Positions 16,563-26,699 of a stretch of DNA of 64,000 nt are shown in pieces. The stretch covers positions 124,001 through 188,000 of the forward strand of contig CAWEET010000010.1 of the NCBI GenBank assembly GCA_963808165.1, in the 5' to 3' direction. Position 1 is the first letter of the stretch, and the number at the start of each line of letters is the position of its first letter. Origin of the DNA: Thiosocius sp963808165 (GTDB lineage Bacteria; Pseudomonadota; Gammaproteobacteria; Chromatiales; Chromatiaceae). The translations under genes and the position numbers were made by a program. The notes beneath the pieces were generated by a model that was not told the origin of the DNA, searched no databases, and saw only the letters and a program-made list of their open reading frames with translations.

Positions 16563-18104
16563 CTAGCGTCCCGACGCCTTGCGGGCGCAGCCGTCGGTTC
16601 GCACCTCGGGGATCGGATGCAGGCGGTCGAGCCCGATCGACAGGCCGTTGTCCTGAACCACTCGCGCGTGATGGCGGCGCAGTTCGCTGGGTGAACGCAC
16701 GCCACAGGCGTGGGCGATGATGCCGACCTCCTTGATGGTATTTCGGACATAGGCCGCGACGCGCTCCGCCTTCTCCGGTGGATGCAGACCGCGCTGCAAT
16801 TTCGGATCGTGTGTCGTGATGCCAGTGGGGCAGGTGTTGCGGTTGCATTGCAGGGCCTGGATGCAGCCCAGCGCGAACATGAAACCACGTGCGCTGATAG
16901 CGAAGTCGGTGCCCAGGCAGAGCGCCCAGGCGACGTCTTCCGGGTTTATCAACTTGCCCGAGGCGACTACCTTCACCCGATCGCGCAGGCCGTATTCGGT
17001 GAGGTTGTCAACCAGTATCGGCAGACTCTCGCGCAACGGCAGGCCGACCGCGTCGATCAGCGGCATCGGGGCGGCCCCGGTTCCGCCCTCGGCGCCGTCG
17101 ATGGTGATGAAGTCTGGTGCCGTGTCGATGCCCCGTAAACAGATCTCCTGGCACAGCTCGTCGAGCATCTCCGGAGCCCCCAGCACGGTCTTGAAGCCGG
17201 TCGGTTTACCGGTAACCTCGCGAATCCGGGCGATCATGTCTAGCAGGTCGCCGTTACTGCGTATATCCGTGTGCCGGTTCGGGCTGATCGCGTCCTCCCC
17301 GGCGCAGATGCCGCGAATCTTCGCGATCTCAGTGCTGACCTTGGCACCGGGCAGGATTCCTCCCTTGCCCGGCTTCGCCCCCTGGCTCAGCTTGATCTCG
17401 AACATCTTGACCTCCGGGTGCGCGGCAACCTCGCGCAGCCTGTCGTCGTCGAGGTTGCCCTCGAGGTCGCGCACGCCGTTCTTGGCGGTACCGATCTGAA
17501 AAACAATGTCGCAGCCGCCCTCGAGATGGTAAGGCGACAGACCGCCTTCGCCGGTGTTGACCCAGCATCCGGACATCCTGGCGCCGTTGGACAATGCGAG
17601 CACCGCTGGCCTGGAGATGGCGCCGTAGCTCATCCCGGAGATGTTGAATAGCGATGCGGTCGTATAGGGGTGGCGGCAATCCGGTCCGACGGTCACCGGG
17701 CGCGGCGGCGCAGCATCCTGCCCCAGCATCGGAAACGGACAGTTGACGAACAGCACGGTGCCTGGACGTCTCAGGTCTCGTGTCGAGCCGAAGGCGACCG
17801 TGTTGTTGAGGTCTTTGGCGGCACGATAGACCCAGGAGCGCTGTGCCCTGTTGAATGGCAGTTCCTCGCGGTCCATTGCGAAAAAATACTGGCGAAAGAA
17901 CTCCCCCAGATGCTCGAAAACGTAGCGGAAACGCCCGATGACCGGATAGTTACGCCGAATCGCATGCCGGGTCTGGGTGACGTCGAGAATGTAGGCGACG
18001 ATCGCCCAGAGCACGATGAGGCCCACCACCAGCATGAACGCAGCCGCAAACACCTCGAGGGCTGCGATCAGGAAGCTGCCAAATCTGTCGGACATATTCT
18101 GCAT
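16563..18104 (-). CDS. FMN-binding glutamate synthase family protein, membrane anchored
   Basis: The 513-residue protein has one N-terminal transmembrane span (about 11-40) followed by a domain matching the FMN/Fe-S barrel of the large subunit of glutamate synthase (GltB). Seen are NISGMSYGAIS, GCWVNTGEGGLSPYHLEGG, KLSQGAKPGKGG, TIDGAEGGTGAAP and the 3Fe-4S cysteine pattern C-x5-C-x4-C in CIQALQCNRNTCPTG. It lacks the glutaminase and the linking domains of GltB, so it cannot be a complete glutamate synthase; stand-alone members of this family have no firmly established reaction. It probably carries FMN and a Fe-S cluster at the membrane face. Confidence 0.87.
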   Translation of the reverse strand: MQNMSDRFGSFLIAALEVFAAAFMLVVGLIVLWAIVAYILDVTQTRHAIRRNYPVIGRFRYVFEHLGEFFRQYFFAMDREELPFNRAQRSWVYRAAKDLNNTVAFGSTRDLRRPGTVLFVNCPFPMLGQDAAPPRPVTVGPDCRHPYTTASLFNISGMSYGAISRPAVLALSNGARMSGCWVNTGEGGLSPYHLEGGCDIVFQIGTAKNGVRDLEGNLDDDRLREVAAHPEVKMFEIKLSQGAKPGKGGILPGAKVSTEIAKIRGICAGEDAISPNRHTDIRSNGDLLDMIARIREVTGKPTGFKTVLGAPEMLDELCQEICLRGIDTAPDFITIDGAEGGTGAAPMPLIDAVGLPLRESLPILVDNLTEYGLRDRVKVVASGKLINPEDVAWALCLGTDFAISARGFMFALGCIQALQCNRNTCPTGITTHDPKLQRGLHPPEKAERVAAYVRNTIKEVGIIAHACGVRSPSELRRHHARVVQDNGLSIGLDRLHPIPEVRTDGCARKASGR

Positions 18105-18265
18105 TCAGGCCTGTTCCGGTATGCGCCGTAATACTAGACCGATTCAGTGGGGGAATCTTTGCAGCATCTGCCGCGGGTTTGGCCCTTGTGCCGACCTGGG
18201 GTGCGATCGGGGCTGGGCCGAAGCATCGCGCAAACCGGATCGGCTGGCCCCGCGTTGCGACGCCG

Positions 18266-21200
18266 TCATCCTTGTGAGTCGTCCCTGTGCACGTTGCCGC
18301 GTACACCAGCAAGCCGGCTGCGCACCATGAACAGACGGTACAACAGGGGTATCACGATCAACGTCAGCACGGTCGAGAAGGCCAGGCCCCAGACAATAGC
18401 GTTGGCCACCGGTCCCCAGATCAGCGATTTGCCGCCCAGGCCGGTAGCCAGCGAGAGCAGACCGGCCACCGTGGTCAACGAAGTGATCAGGATTGGAATC
18501 ACCCGGCGGCGCGCGGCGTAGATGGTTGCATGCAGCACGGTCATGCCGGCCGCCAGGCGCTGGTTGCCGGCGGAGATCAGCACGATGGCCGCATTGACTG
18601 CAATCCCGGCCAGCGCGACCACGCCATACAGCGTGTACAGGCTCAGCGGGCTTCCTGAGACCAGCAGGCCGTAGCTGACGCCGGTGAATGCCATCAGCAC
18701 GGTCGACAGGATCATCAACGGTTGCCAATAGCTGCGAAACTGGGTGCCCAGGATCGCGTACATCACGCCGACACCGAACACGAACAGGATCAGTATCGCG
18801 TCCAGGCTCTCTTGGATGTCGTCCAGCTCCCCGGAGAAATCCAGATCCACCGAGATGAATCCGCCGCGCAGCGGCTCCCAGGCGTCGGCCACCCTGGCGT
18901 TGGCGCTGACGGTGTCGATCACCGAGGCATCGATGTCGGCCTCCACCGTGATGGCCCGGCGGAAGTTGTAGTGCCGGATGTTGCCCAGGCTCTGTTGTCG
19001 TGTGACCTTGGCCAGATCGGCCAGCGCTATGCTGCCCCCGTCGCGCAGCGGCATGCGGAACTGCAGGATGTCGGCGATGTCCTGGTACTCGGTGTCCGCG
19101 GCCTGGACCCGGACCTCCAGCTTTTCGCCGGCATCGCGCATATCGCTGACCACCAGGCCGTCGACCAGCAGCAGCAGCGATCGCCCGACATCTGTGGGAC
19201 TCAGGCCGGCCCGGGTGATCGCGTCGGTATTGAATTCGAGCACCAGTTCAGAGCGGCCCTTGTCCGCGTCGTCCTCGATGTCCTTCACCCCTTCGATGCC
19301 GGCGAGGATCGATTTCAGCCTGTCGGCCGCGCTGCGGATCTCCGCGTAGCTGTCGCCCCGTACCTTGATGCTGATGGGTTTGGCTGTCGGTGGGCCTCCG
19401 CTCAGGCGCAGAAACGAGGCCCGCGCCGGACCCGGCACGCGCATCACCTGCTCGCGCATGTCCTCGATCATCTCCTCGACCGAGCGCAAGCCGGGAGTCC
19501 TCGGGTTCAGGCCGACCATCAGCTGGCCCAGATGGTCGCCGAGGCGCTGCTCTGTCTCGGTGAACATGCTTCCGGCGTACGCAAGCATCGCGCGTACCTC
19601 ACCCTCGCGCACCCTGCCGCGCACCTGCTGCTCGATTTCCTGGACCTTTGCCAGGGTGACTCGAAGCGGTGTCTCTGGAGGCATTTCGACGTTGACGTAG
19701 AACAGGCGGATGGTGTCGGCGGCGAAGAAATCGGTGCGTACCAGGCCGGATGCGAGGGTGCCGACCGCGCCGAGGAACAGCGCCAGCACGCAGGTCAGGG
19801 TCAGCCAGCGGTGGCGCAGTGCCTTGACCAGCAGGCGCACGTAGCTCAGCTGGATCGAATGGGTCAGGCGCACGCGCAGGCGCTGTATGCGCGACGGGTT
19901 TTTGAAACTCACACCGAGTCCGATCACGTGGGCTGGGAGCATCCAGAATGCCTCGACCAGTGAGATCGCCAGTGCGACGATGACCACCGTCGGGACGACT
20001 CGCATGAAGTCGCCCAGAATGCCCGGCAGCAGAATGAGAGGGCCGAACGCGGCCATTGTCGTGAGTACCGCTGCGGTGACCGGGGCGGCCACCTCGCGCA
20101 ACGCCTCGATCGAGGCCTGCATCGCATCCATCCCGTGGCGCAGCCGATAATAGATGCCCTCCACCACGACCACGGCATCATCAACCAGCATGCCGAGCAC
20201 AATGACCACGCCGAGCAGCACCATGACGTTCAGCGTCTCGCCGACGCCGGATAGCACCCAGAAGGTACCCGCCAGGATGAACGGGATGCCGATCGATGTG
20301 AGCAGCGCGATGCGCGAGCCGAGAAACAGCCAGGTGACGACCAGTACCAGCATCAGACCGATCAGTGCGTTGTTCTGCATGAGTCGAATCGCGTTCCGCG
20401 TCGTGATGGTCTGGTCGTCGATCAGCACCAGGTCCACCCCGGTGCTGGCGCGCAACATATTGCGTTCCTCGAGATAGCCCTTCAGGCGGCCGACCAGGTC
20501 CAGGGTGTTGATGTCGGCCTGTTTGACCACCGCCAGCAGCACGGCCGGTCTGCCGTCGTAGGTCGTGAGCTGGTCCGGTTCGGCGCGGGCGCGTTCCACC
20601 CGGGCGACGTTCGACAACAGGATCTCGCTGGCGCCACCGACGATGCTGCGCGAGGCCAGGCTGCTCGGGTCGGCGTCCGAGCCGACCAGACGCACCAGCC
20701 AGTTGTGAGCGCCGAGGCGGGCATCCCCGGCGGCGATGTCCTGGAAGAAGGCGCTCACCGTGTCCGCCACCTGCCCTGGGCTCAGGCCCAATTCTTCGAG
20801 GCGCTCCGGGTAGAAGCGCACTTGCAGTTCCGGGTCTTGCATGCCCACCGCATCGACCCGGTCGACGCCGTCCAGCCGCTCCACGGCCTTGCGCACATTA
20901 CGGGCCTGGCGCCGCAGGTTTTCATCGAAGCCCTGACCGACCACCGCGATGGTCGCAGAAGGAAATCCATTCGCACTGGTGATTTCCAGTATCACCGAAT
21001 CTTCGGCGGCGTCCGGCAACTCGTCCTGCTCGTTCTGAATTTCGCGGCGCAGGTCGGCGATTCGCCTGTCGAAGGTCCGGTCGTCGATGTCCTCGAAGCG
21101 CACCAGGATGCTCGACACGGACTCGCGACTGTTGGACGACATGAACTTGACATCCTGGATCTTGCGCAGCGCGTCTTCCAGCGGGTCGGTGACCTTTTTC

Positions 21201-21379
21201 TCTACGTCGACCGCCGCTGCGCCAGGCAAGACCGTGGAGATGATGATCCAGTTGAAATTGATCGTCGGATCCTGCTGTCGCGGCAGCGCCAGGTAAGACA
21301 GCGTACCGACGATCAGCACCAGGATGAAGGTCAGGTTGGCAAGCACATGGTTCTGCAGCAGCGTGCGATAGAAACTCAC
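18266..21379 (-). CDS. RND efflux transporter permease, inner-membrane pump
   Basis: The 1037-residue protein is a full-length resistance-nodulation-division pump: transmembrane helix 1 at the N-terminus, a large periplasmic porter domain, helices 2-6 including the proton-relay Asp pair in GMLVDDAVVVVEG, a second periplasmic domain and helices 7-12. It forms the inner-membrane part of a tripartite exporter using the proton gradient. The overlap of four bases with the upstream adaptor gene indicates coupled translation. An outer-membrane TolC-type factor is not encoded nearby. Substrate is unknown; the family (hydrophobe/amphiphile type) is suggested by the aspartate pair and absence of heavy-metal signatures. 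Confidence 0.9.
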   Translation of the reverse strand: MSFYRTLLQNHVLANLTFILVLIVGTLSYLALPRQQDPTINFNWIIISTVLPGAAAVDVEKKVTDPLEDALRKIQDVKFMSSNSRESVSSILVRFEDIDDRTFDRRIADLRREIQNEQDELPDAAEDSVILEITSANGFPSATIAVVGQGFDENLRRQARNVRKAVERLDGVDRVDAVGMQDPELQVRFYPERLEELGLSPGQVADTVSAFFQDIAAGDARLGAHNWLVRLVGSDADPSSLASRSIVGGASEILLSNVARVERARAEPDQLTTYDGRPAVLLAVVKQADINTLDLVGRLKGYLEERNMLRASTGVDLVLIDDQTITTRNAIRLMQNNALIGLMLVLVVTWLFLGSRIALLTSIGIPFILAGTFWVLSGVGETLNVMVLLGVVIVLGMLVDDAVVVVEGIYYRLRHGMDAMQASIEALREVAAPVTAAVLTTMAAFGPLILLPGILGDFMRVVPTVVIVALAISLVEAFWMLPAHVIGLGVSFKNPSRIQRLRVRLTHSIQLSYVRLLVKALRHRWLTLTCVLALFLGAVGTLASGLVRTDFFAADTIRLFYVNVEMPPETPLRVTLAKVQEIEQQVRGRVREGEVRAMLAYAGSMFTETEQRLGDHLGQLMVGLNPRTPGLRSVEEMIEDMREQVMRVPGPARASFLRLSGGPPTAKPISIKVRGDSYAEIRSAADRLKSILAGIEGVKDIEDDADKGRSELVLEFNTDAITRAGLSPTDVGRSLLLLVDGLVVSDMRDAGEKLEVRVQAADTEYQDIADILQFRMPLRDGGSIALADLAKVTRQQSLGNIRHYNFRRAITVEADIDASVIDTVSANARVADAWEPLRGGFISVDLDFSGELDDIQESLDAILILFVFGVGVMYAILGTQFRSYWQPLMILSTVLMAFTGVSYGLLVSGSPLSLYTLYGVVALAGIAVNAAIVLISAGNQRLAAGMTVLHATIYAARRRVIPILITSLTTVAGLLSLATGLGGKSLIWGPVANAIVWGLAFSTVLTLIVIPLLYRLFMVRSRLAGVRGNVHRDDSQG

Positions 21380-22449
21380 GGTGCGGCGCCCTCGGCCGGC
21401 GCCGCGCGGACGGCGTCACCATCGTTCAGGCCCTGCCTGCCCTCGGTGATCAGGAGCGTGTCCGGCGGCAGTGCGATCAGCACCGGGCGACCGTCCTGCG
21501 CGTCGGGCAGGACGACGAAGCGGGTATGGCCCTGTTCCATCACAAAAACCCCGAGGCTACCCTTGCGACGCACCAGATAGCCCGCCGGCAGCAGGGCGCG
21601 CCTGCCCTGCCAGACCACCCGACCGGCGGCCCCGGTAACGGGCGGCTCTGCATCGAAGACCAGTCGCGCTTCACGGGTTCGCGCGACCGGATCGGCGCTC
21701 GGCAACAGCGCTCGCAGGCGGACCGGGTGCTGCGTGCCGTTGCTCTCGAAGATCAGCGAGGTTGCGTTCTCGACACCTTCCATCTGCTCGTGCCGCAGCG
21801 CGGCACTGACCTCCTGGCCGGCGATTTCGAGCAGACCGATAATGGGGCTGCCCCGTGTCACGAAGCTGCCCACGCTGCCCGGTCTGTCCGTGACCACCGC
21901 GTCGAAGGGTGCCCGCAGTTCGCAGTTCTCCACATCGATGGCGGCACGCTTCACGGCCTCTTGGCGCGCGGTGCTTTCGGCCGCGGCGACGGCCAGGTCG
22001 GTACGCCGCTGGCCCAGCAGTTCCGCGCTGATGCTCTTTTTCTTGTTCAGGTTGCGTGCCCGCTCCAGCTGTTGGTCCGCAAAGCGCTGTTGGGACTTGG
22101 CGCGCGTCAACGCGGCGTCCGCGGCAGCCAGCAGGGACTCGTAAGAGCGACAGTCAAAACGAGCAATCACGTCGCCCAGGCGGACCCGGTCGCCGACCGC
22201 CGCCGGCAGTTCTATGATGCGAGCGTCGATCTCTGCCGCGAGCCGAGGCTGATTGCGTGCGACAACGGTAGCCGGGGCGCTGTACACGGGCGTCGTCAAC
22301 ACCTGGCCAAGCGGCACGGTGCGGACGTTGACCGGCTCGGTTGCCGCACAGGGCAAGGAGGAGCCAAAGAACAACAGCATGGCGTGGACGCTGGCCCGCA
22401 GGCACGACCATGTGCCGGAGGCTGTTTTGTGCCTGGAGGAGTTTCGCAT
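21376..22449 (-). CDS. RND periplasmic adaptor (membrane fusion protein)
   Basis: This protein should bridge the RND pump encoded at 18266-21379 to an outer-membrane channel. It shows the barrel-sandwich hybrid (lipoyl-like) halves around IIELPAAVGDRVRLGDVIARFD and CELRAPFDAVVTDRPGSVG, with a helical hairpin between them (about 115-185). The start is uncertain. The frame is open far upstream, but the signal-like segment MLLFFGSSLPCAATEP lies shortly after the ATG at 22449, which gives 357 residues. No strong Shine-Dalgarno was found at that position. Confidence 0.82.
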   Translation of the reverse strand: MRNSSRHKTASGTWSCLRASVHAMLLFFGSSLPCAATEPVNVRTVPLGQVLTTPVYSAPATVVARNQPRLAAEIDARIIELPAAVGDRVRLGDVIARFDCRSYESLLAAADAALTRAKSQQRFADQQLERARNLNKKKSISAELLGQRRTDLAVAAAESTARQEAVKRAAIDVENCELRAPFDAVVTDRPGSVGSFVTRGSPIIGLLEIAGQEVSAALRHEQMEGVENATSLIFESNGTQHPVRLRALLPSADPVARTREARLVFDAEPPVTGAAGRVVWQGRRALLPAGYLVRRKGSLGVFVMEQGHTRFVVLPDAQDGRPVLIALPPDTLLITEGRQGLNDGDAVRAAPAEGAAP

Positions 22450-22642
22450 CGTCAAAGGATACGACGAAACCATGGATGACAGCGCGACCGGGTCGAGCGG
22501 CTGTGGCATTCTGCCAGCCCTGGGTCCAAAGACGCCCGGCTCATCTGCAGGGTCCAGCCATGATGACTGGTCCCGCTTGCACTTTGAGGGGTAGGATGGA
22601 CAATTAATCGCCGGCTCGTGGGGGAGTCGATGAGATCGGTCA

Positions 22643-23191
22643 TTGTGTCGGAGATCGGCCATTCTGTTGTTGATCATTACTGCGCTCCTCGGCGCCTGTA
22701 AAGAAAGCGCGACTGTGCGCCTGGCGCCCAGCCAGGGTTTTGTACAGTTGCAGGGCGCAGAGTTGATACTCAAACGCGACCTGACGGTTCCTGCCGGCCA
22801 CGCCCGCGTGTTTGTACAGGACGGCCGGACGGTCCTCCGTGGATTGGATCGCTATCTGGCGCACTGTGCCTTCGAGGTGCAGCGGGTGAATCATGACGGC
22901 TTTACCATCAGGGCAGGCACCTTTCGCGTCATCCAGGTACAGGGCTCGATGCAGCAGGTGGTCTTGGCCGAGCCGGTGCTGTTGGCGAGCCTGCAACTGA
23001 GCGCCGGCATTGGCGACGCCGGCAGCAGCATCTACCATGAGGGCTATCATTTCTGGCTGTCTTCCGAGACACAGCCCGAGGTCAGGCGGATGAGTTGTTA
23101 TGGTGTCTACGCAGATCCACCCAACCTGGAGCCACCATCTCTGCAGGAGATAGATGCAGTGCTGGGTGATATCGCCGAAATTCGTCCCTGA
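22643..23191 (+). CDS. putative lipoprotein, unknown function
   Basis: The 182-residue product begins with a lipoprotein signal (RRSAILLLIITALLGAC, lipobox LGAC) followed by a mostly beta-rich domain with no family I recognise. The only in-frame start near the signal is a TTG at 22643. A much better ribosome site (GGGGGAG) sits before an ATG at 22630, in a different reading frame that closes after 23 codons. Either the TTG is used or a small indel has displaced the start. It is divergent from the RND operon and convergent with the CBS-domain gene 5 bases away. Confidence 0.65.
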   Translation: MCRRSAILLLIITALLGACKESATVRLAPSQGFVQLQGAELILKRDLTVPAGHARVFVQDGRTVLRGLDRYLAHCAFEVQRVNHDGFTIRAGTFRVIQVQGSMQQVVLAEPVLLASLQLSAGIGDAGSSIYHEGYHFWLSSETQPEVRRMSCYGVYADPPNLEPPSLQEIDAVLGDIAEIRP

Positions 23192-23196
23192 CGAAC

Positions 23197-23625
23197 TCAG
23201 CCGAAGCCGTAGCGCCCCGATTGCAGAAAGTGCTCGAAGGCCCTTACTAGGTCGGCCTTGCTGATGATGCCGACCAGATGATTGCCTTTGTCCAGCACCG
23301 GCAAGGCACCGAAGCCGTGAGTATTGATCAGGTTGCAGGCACGCGCGAGTTCTTCATAGGTGTGGACGGTGATCGGATTGCGGCTCATCAGGTCGCCGAC
23401 CGCCAGATTGTCATCGAGCTGATAGTCATAGGACAGGTCGGGTGCTTCGTCGACCCAGTCCGGTCGCCGCAGGTCGCGGTCGCTGATCATGCCGACCAGC
23501 TGGGCCCCCTCGAGTACCGGCAGGTGGCGTATGCCGGCCTCGCGCATGCGGAAAAAGGTTTCGCGGACCCCGTCATCGGGTGACGCGGTCAGCACTTTGC
23601 GGTTCATGAACTCGCTGACACGCAC
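23197..23625 (-). CDS. tandem CBS-domain protein
   Basis: The 142-residue protein consists of two CBS motifs (about 6-65 and 75-135), with typical ends GMISDRDLRRPD and VGIISKADLVRAFE. A CBS pair forms a Bateman module that binds adenine nucleotides such as AMP, ATP or SAM and acts as an energy sensor, usually by controlling another protein. The GTG at 23625 is chosen because GGGAG lies about 10 bases before it and the product begins with the conserved start of the first CBS, VSEFMNRKVLTASP. It stands alone, convergent with the lipoprotein gene. Confidence 0.85.
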   Translation of the reverse strand: MRVSEFMNRKVLTASPDDGVRETFFRMREAGIRHLPVLEGAQLVGMISDRDLRRPDWVDEAPDLSYDYQLDDNLAVGDLMSRNPITVHTYEELARACNLINTHGFGALPVLDKGNHLVGIISKADLVRAFEHFLQSGRYGFG

Positions 23626-23930
23626 GTTGTTACCGCTCCCAGTCGATTGCGGCCGGTTGACAGGTCGAAAAAACGGGCAACGAAGGCGGTCAGGCGTTGC
23701 CGGCCTCAAGCTTACAGCATGTATCGATCCTTTGTAGGGGGCTATGCACGATGCAGAGCTGGGCGGGACTTCGCCCGACGCAAAACCGCGGACAGTGTCG
23801 TCCGTGCAACTGGGAAGGTGAGGTCCGTCGGACCTTGTCCGGCGCAGTACCGAGCATGGTGTCGCATGTTGATGGCCCGGATCCTGCTGGCTGCGTCCGC
23901 CGCACAGCCACCCAACGGACGGGTTGCCCG
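23626..23930. other. noncoding region between the CBS-domain gene and ygiQ
   Basis: No credible gene. One hairpin, AGGTCC-GTC-GGACCT, lies at 23821-23835. Nothing else was found. Confidence 0.35.
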
Positions 23931-26114
23931 TCAGTGCCTGCCGCGCCGCCGGCCGGTCAGCTTCCTTTTCTGCCCGTGTGTATGCTGGGTGCGAAAACTG
24001 CCTTTTCCGCCTGCGCGTCCCGCCGGCGTCCGGACGCCTTCACGATGCGCACCGGTACCAGTCGGCTGGTAGCTGGGCACCAGGTGGCGCTTGCCGTTGC
24101 CGATCAAGTCGCTGCGACCCATGGACTTCAACGCCTCCCGCAGCAGCGGCCAGTTGTCCGGGTCGTGGTAGCGTAGAAATGCCTTGTGCAGCCGGCGCTG
24201 GCGGCGTCCCTTGGGCGAGAACACCTGCTCCGAGGTGCGGGTGATCTTTTTTAGCGGGTTGCGCCCGCTATGCCACATGGTGGTCGCAAGCGCCATTGGC
24301 GATGGGAGAAACGCCTGTACCTGGTCGGCGCGGAAGCCGTTGGTCTTGAGCCACAGGGCAAGATGGAGCATGTCCTGGTCACTGGTGCCAGGGTGGGCCG
24401 CGATGAAATAGGGGATCAGGTACTGTTCTTTGCCGGTCTGTTTCGAATACCGGTCGAACATGGCCTTGAATCGATCGTAGGTCCCCATGCCTGGCTTCAT
24501 CATCCGGGACAGCGGTCCTGGTTCCGTGTGCTCCGGTGCGATCTTCAGGTATCCGCCGACATGGTGGGTGACTAGCTCTCTCACGTACTCGGGGGTCTCG
24601 ACCGCTATGTCATAGCGCAGACCCGAGGCGATGAACACGCGTTTGATGCCGGGCAGTTCACGCGCCTTCCGGTACAGGCGCACGAGAGGCATTTGATCCG
24701 TCTTCAGATTGTCGCAGATGCCGGGGTATACGCACGACAGACGGCGGCAGCTGGACTCGATCTTGGGGTCCTTGCAGTGCAGCCGCCACATGTTCGCAGT
24801 CGGTCCGCCGAGGTCGGAGATCACCCCGGTGAAACCGGGCGTGTGGTCGCGGATGTTTTCGATCTCGCGCAGGATGCTCTGCTCCGAACGATTCTGGATG
24901 ATGCGGCCCTCGTGTTCGGTGATCGAGCAGAACGAGCAGCCGCCAAAGCAGCCGCGCATGATGTTGACCGAAAAGCGGATCATCTCGTAGGCGGGGATCT
25001 TTGCGTCACTGTAGGCCGGGTGCGGCACCCTTTGGTAGGGCAGCTCGAACACCTTGTCGAGCTCTGGTGTGCGTAACGGTATCGGTGGCGGATTGATCCA
25101 GACGTCGCGATTCCCGTGCCGCTGCACCAGCGACCGCGCATTGCCGGGGTTCGACTCGAGGTGCAGCACCCGAGAGGCGTGCGCATAAAGCACCGGATCG
25201 TCGCGGACCGACTCGAACCCCGGAATCCTGACGGCACTCTTCTGCCGATCGAGGTTACGTGGGCGACGGTGCAGTGTGACGACCTGCGGCCCTGGGCTGT
25301 CCGCGAGATCCTTTGAGGACGTGTTGCTGCGTGCACCCGTGTCACTGGCGCCGGCGACGGAGGCGTACGGGTCCGGATGCGTGTCGATCGGGCCCGGTTC
25401 ATCGACGGTCGTCGAGTCGATCAGGATCCAGTCGACCGGCAATGTCTTGCGTACGAATGCGCTGCCACGCAGGTCGGTGATCGTGTCGATGGGCTCGCCG
25501 GCGGCCAGCCGGTGACTGAGTTCGACGATGGCACGCTCGGCATTGCCATACAGCAGCATGTCTGCCTTGGCATCGATCAGCACCGAACGCCGAACCTTTT
25601 CCTGCCAGTAGTCGAAATGCGCGATCCGGCGCAGGCTCGCTTCGATGCCGCCGACGACCACCGGAACGTCTTTGAAGGCCTCCCGGCAGCGCTGCGCATA
25701 CACGATCACCGCCCGGTCGGGACGCCTTCCGCCCTCTCCGTCGGGTGTGTAGGCGTCGTCCGAGCGCAGGCGCCGCTCGGACGTATACCGGTTGACCATC
25801 GAGTCCATGTTCCCGGCGGTCACGCCAAAGTAAAGATTCGGTCGTCCCAGACGCATGAAGTCATCGGCCGACGACCAGTCCGGCTGGGCGATGACCCCGA
25901 CCCGGAAGCCCTGGGCCTCGAGAACGCGCCCGATGACTGCCATGCCGAAGCTAGGGTGATCCACATAGGCATCGCCGGTGACGACGATGATGTCGCAACT
26001 GTCCCAGCCCAGGAGATCCATTTCCTCACGCGACATCGGCAGGAAGGGGGCCGGGCCGAACTTGTGTGCCCAGTGGCGTCGGTAGGAGAAGAGGTCTGTT
26101 GCGGGTTGAATCAT
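23931..26114 (-). CDS. ygiQ: YgiQ family radical SAM protein
   Basis: The 727-residue product has the YgiQ N-terminal region (MDLLGWDSCDIIVVTGDAY and DYVDHPSFG-like stretches), an insertion with low conservation (about 275-320), and the radical SAM motif CxxxCxxC in GCFGGCSFCSITEH near residue 390, which binds a [4Fe-4S] cluster and S-adenosylmethionine. The C-terminus is a basic tail (GKGSFRTQHTHGQKRK). Its substrate is not established for the family. The ATG at 26114 (MIQPATDLFSYRRHW) is used; the open frame continues 59 codons upstream without homology or ribosome site. Confidence 0.9.
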   Translation of the reverse strand: MIQPATDLFSYRRHWAHKFGPAPFLPMSREEMDLLGWDSCDIIVVTGDAYVDHPSFGMAVIGRVLEAQGFRVGVIAQPDWSSADDFMRLGRPNLYFGVTAGNMDSMVNRYTSERRLRSDDAYTPDGEGGRRPDRAVIVYAQRCREAFKDVPVVVGGIEASLRRIAHFDYWQEKVRRSVLIDAKADMLLYGNAERAIVELSHRLAAGEPIDTITDLRGSAFVRKTLPVDWILIDSTTVDEPGPIDTHPDPYASVAGASDTGARSNTSSKDLADSPGPQVVTLHRRPRNLDRQKSAVRIPGFESVRDDPVLYAHASRVLHLESNPGNARSLVQRHGNRDVWINPPPIPLRTPELDKVFELPYQRVPHPAYSDAKIPAYEMIRFSVNIMRGCFGGCSFCSITEHEGRIIQNRSEQSILREIENIRDHTPGFTGVISDLGGPTANMWRLHCKDPKIESSCRRLSCVYPGICDNLKTDQMPLVRLYRKARELPGIKRVFIASGLRYDIAVETPEYVRELVTHHVGGYLKIAPEHTEPGPLSRMMKPGMGTYDRFKAMFDRYSKQTGKEQYLIPYFIAAHPGTSDQDMLHLALWLKTNGFRADQVQAFLPSPMALATTMWHSGRNPLKKITRTSEQVFSPKGRRQRRLHKAFLRYHDPDNWPLLREALKSMGRSDLIGNGKRHLVPSYQPTGTGAHREGVRTPAGRAGGKGSFRTQHTHGQKRKLTGRRRGRH

Positions 26115-26321
26115 ACGCGTGAACCGTGAGGCCCGCGTTGGGGCGCTGAGCCTGGAATATAACACCGGCGTGGCGGCGGTCACCCTGCGGAGCCCGAGTC
26201 CCCGGTTTGAGGGCGCTGCCCGGGGAGTCTGAGCAATGCGCAACGCCGACTGCTGATCGTGATGATCACGCTGGTGGGTGGCTGCACCCACACCGCTGAC
26301 CAGGTTTGGCCCGGCAGCGCA

Positions 26322-26699
26322 TCATTCCTGTTTGGATTTCACGCGTTCTGCGTCGCAGCGGGCCCCCTCGAGCAAGTCCTCGTCCGGCGGTTTGGCGAGC
26401 GAGCTCAGGCGCAGATGCAGTGCCGCCTTGGCCATCAGGTGCGCGCCGACCGGGGCGGTGATGAACAGGAACAGCGTGACCAGCACCTCGTGCAGGCTCA
26501 GGCCTTCGTCGCGATGGCTGAAGAACACCGCGGAGGCGATCAGCAGGCTGCCTACGCCCAGGGTCGTGGCCTTGGTCGGTGCGTGCAGGCGGCTGTAGAA
26601 ATCCCGCAGACGCAGCAGCCCGAGTGAGCCGATCAGGGTGAACCCGGCGCCGATCAGGATTAACGCGGAAAGCAGCAGTTCGAGCATGGTCGTCATCAT
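26322..26699 (-). CDS. mnhG: Mrp/Mnh antiporter subunit G
   Basis: The 125-residue protein has three hydrophobic spans and the MnhG landmarks LIGAGFTLIGSLGLLRLRDFYSRLHAPTK, where the RLHA region is typical. It is the last gene of a six-cistron Mrp operon and overlaps mnhF by four bases. Mrp complexes exchange Na+ (or Li+, K+) for H+ and support growth in alkaline or saline conditions. Confidence 0.92.
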   Translation of the reverse strand: MMTTMLELLLSALILIGAGFTLIGSLGLLRLRDFYSRLHAPTKATTLGVGSLLIASAVFFSHRDEGLSLHEVLVTLFLFITAPVGAHLMAKAALHLRLSSLAKPPDEDLLEGARCDAERVKSKQE

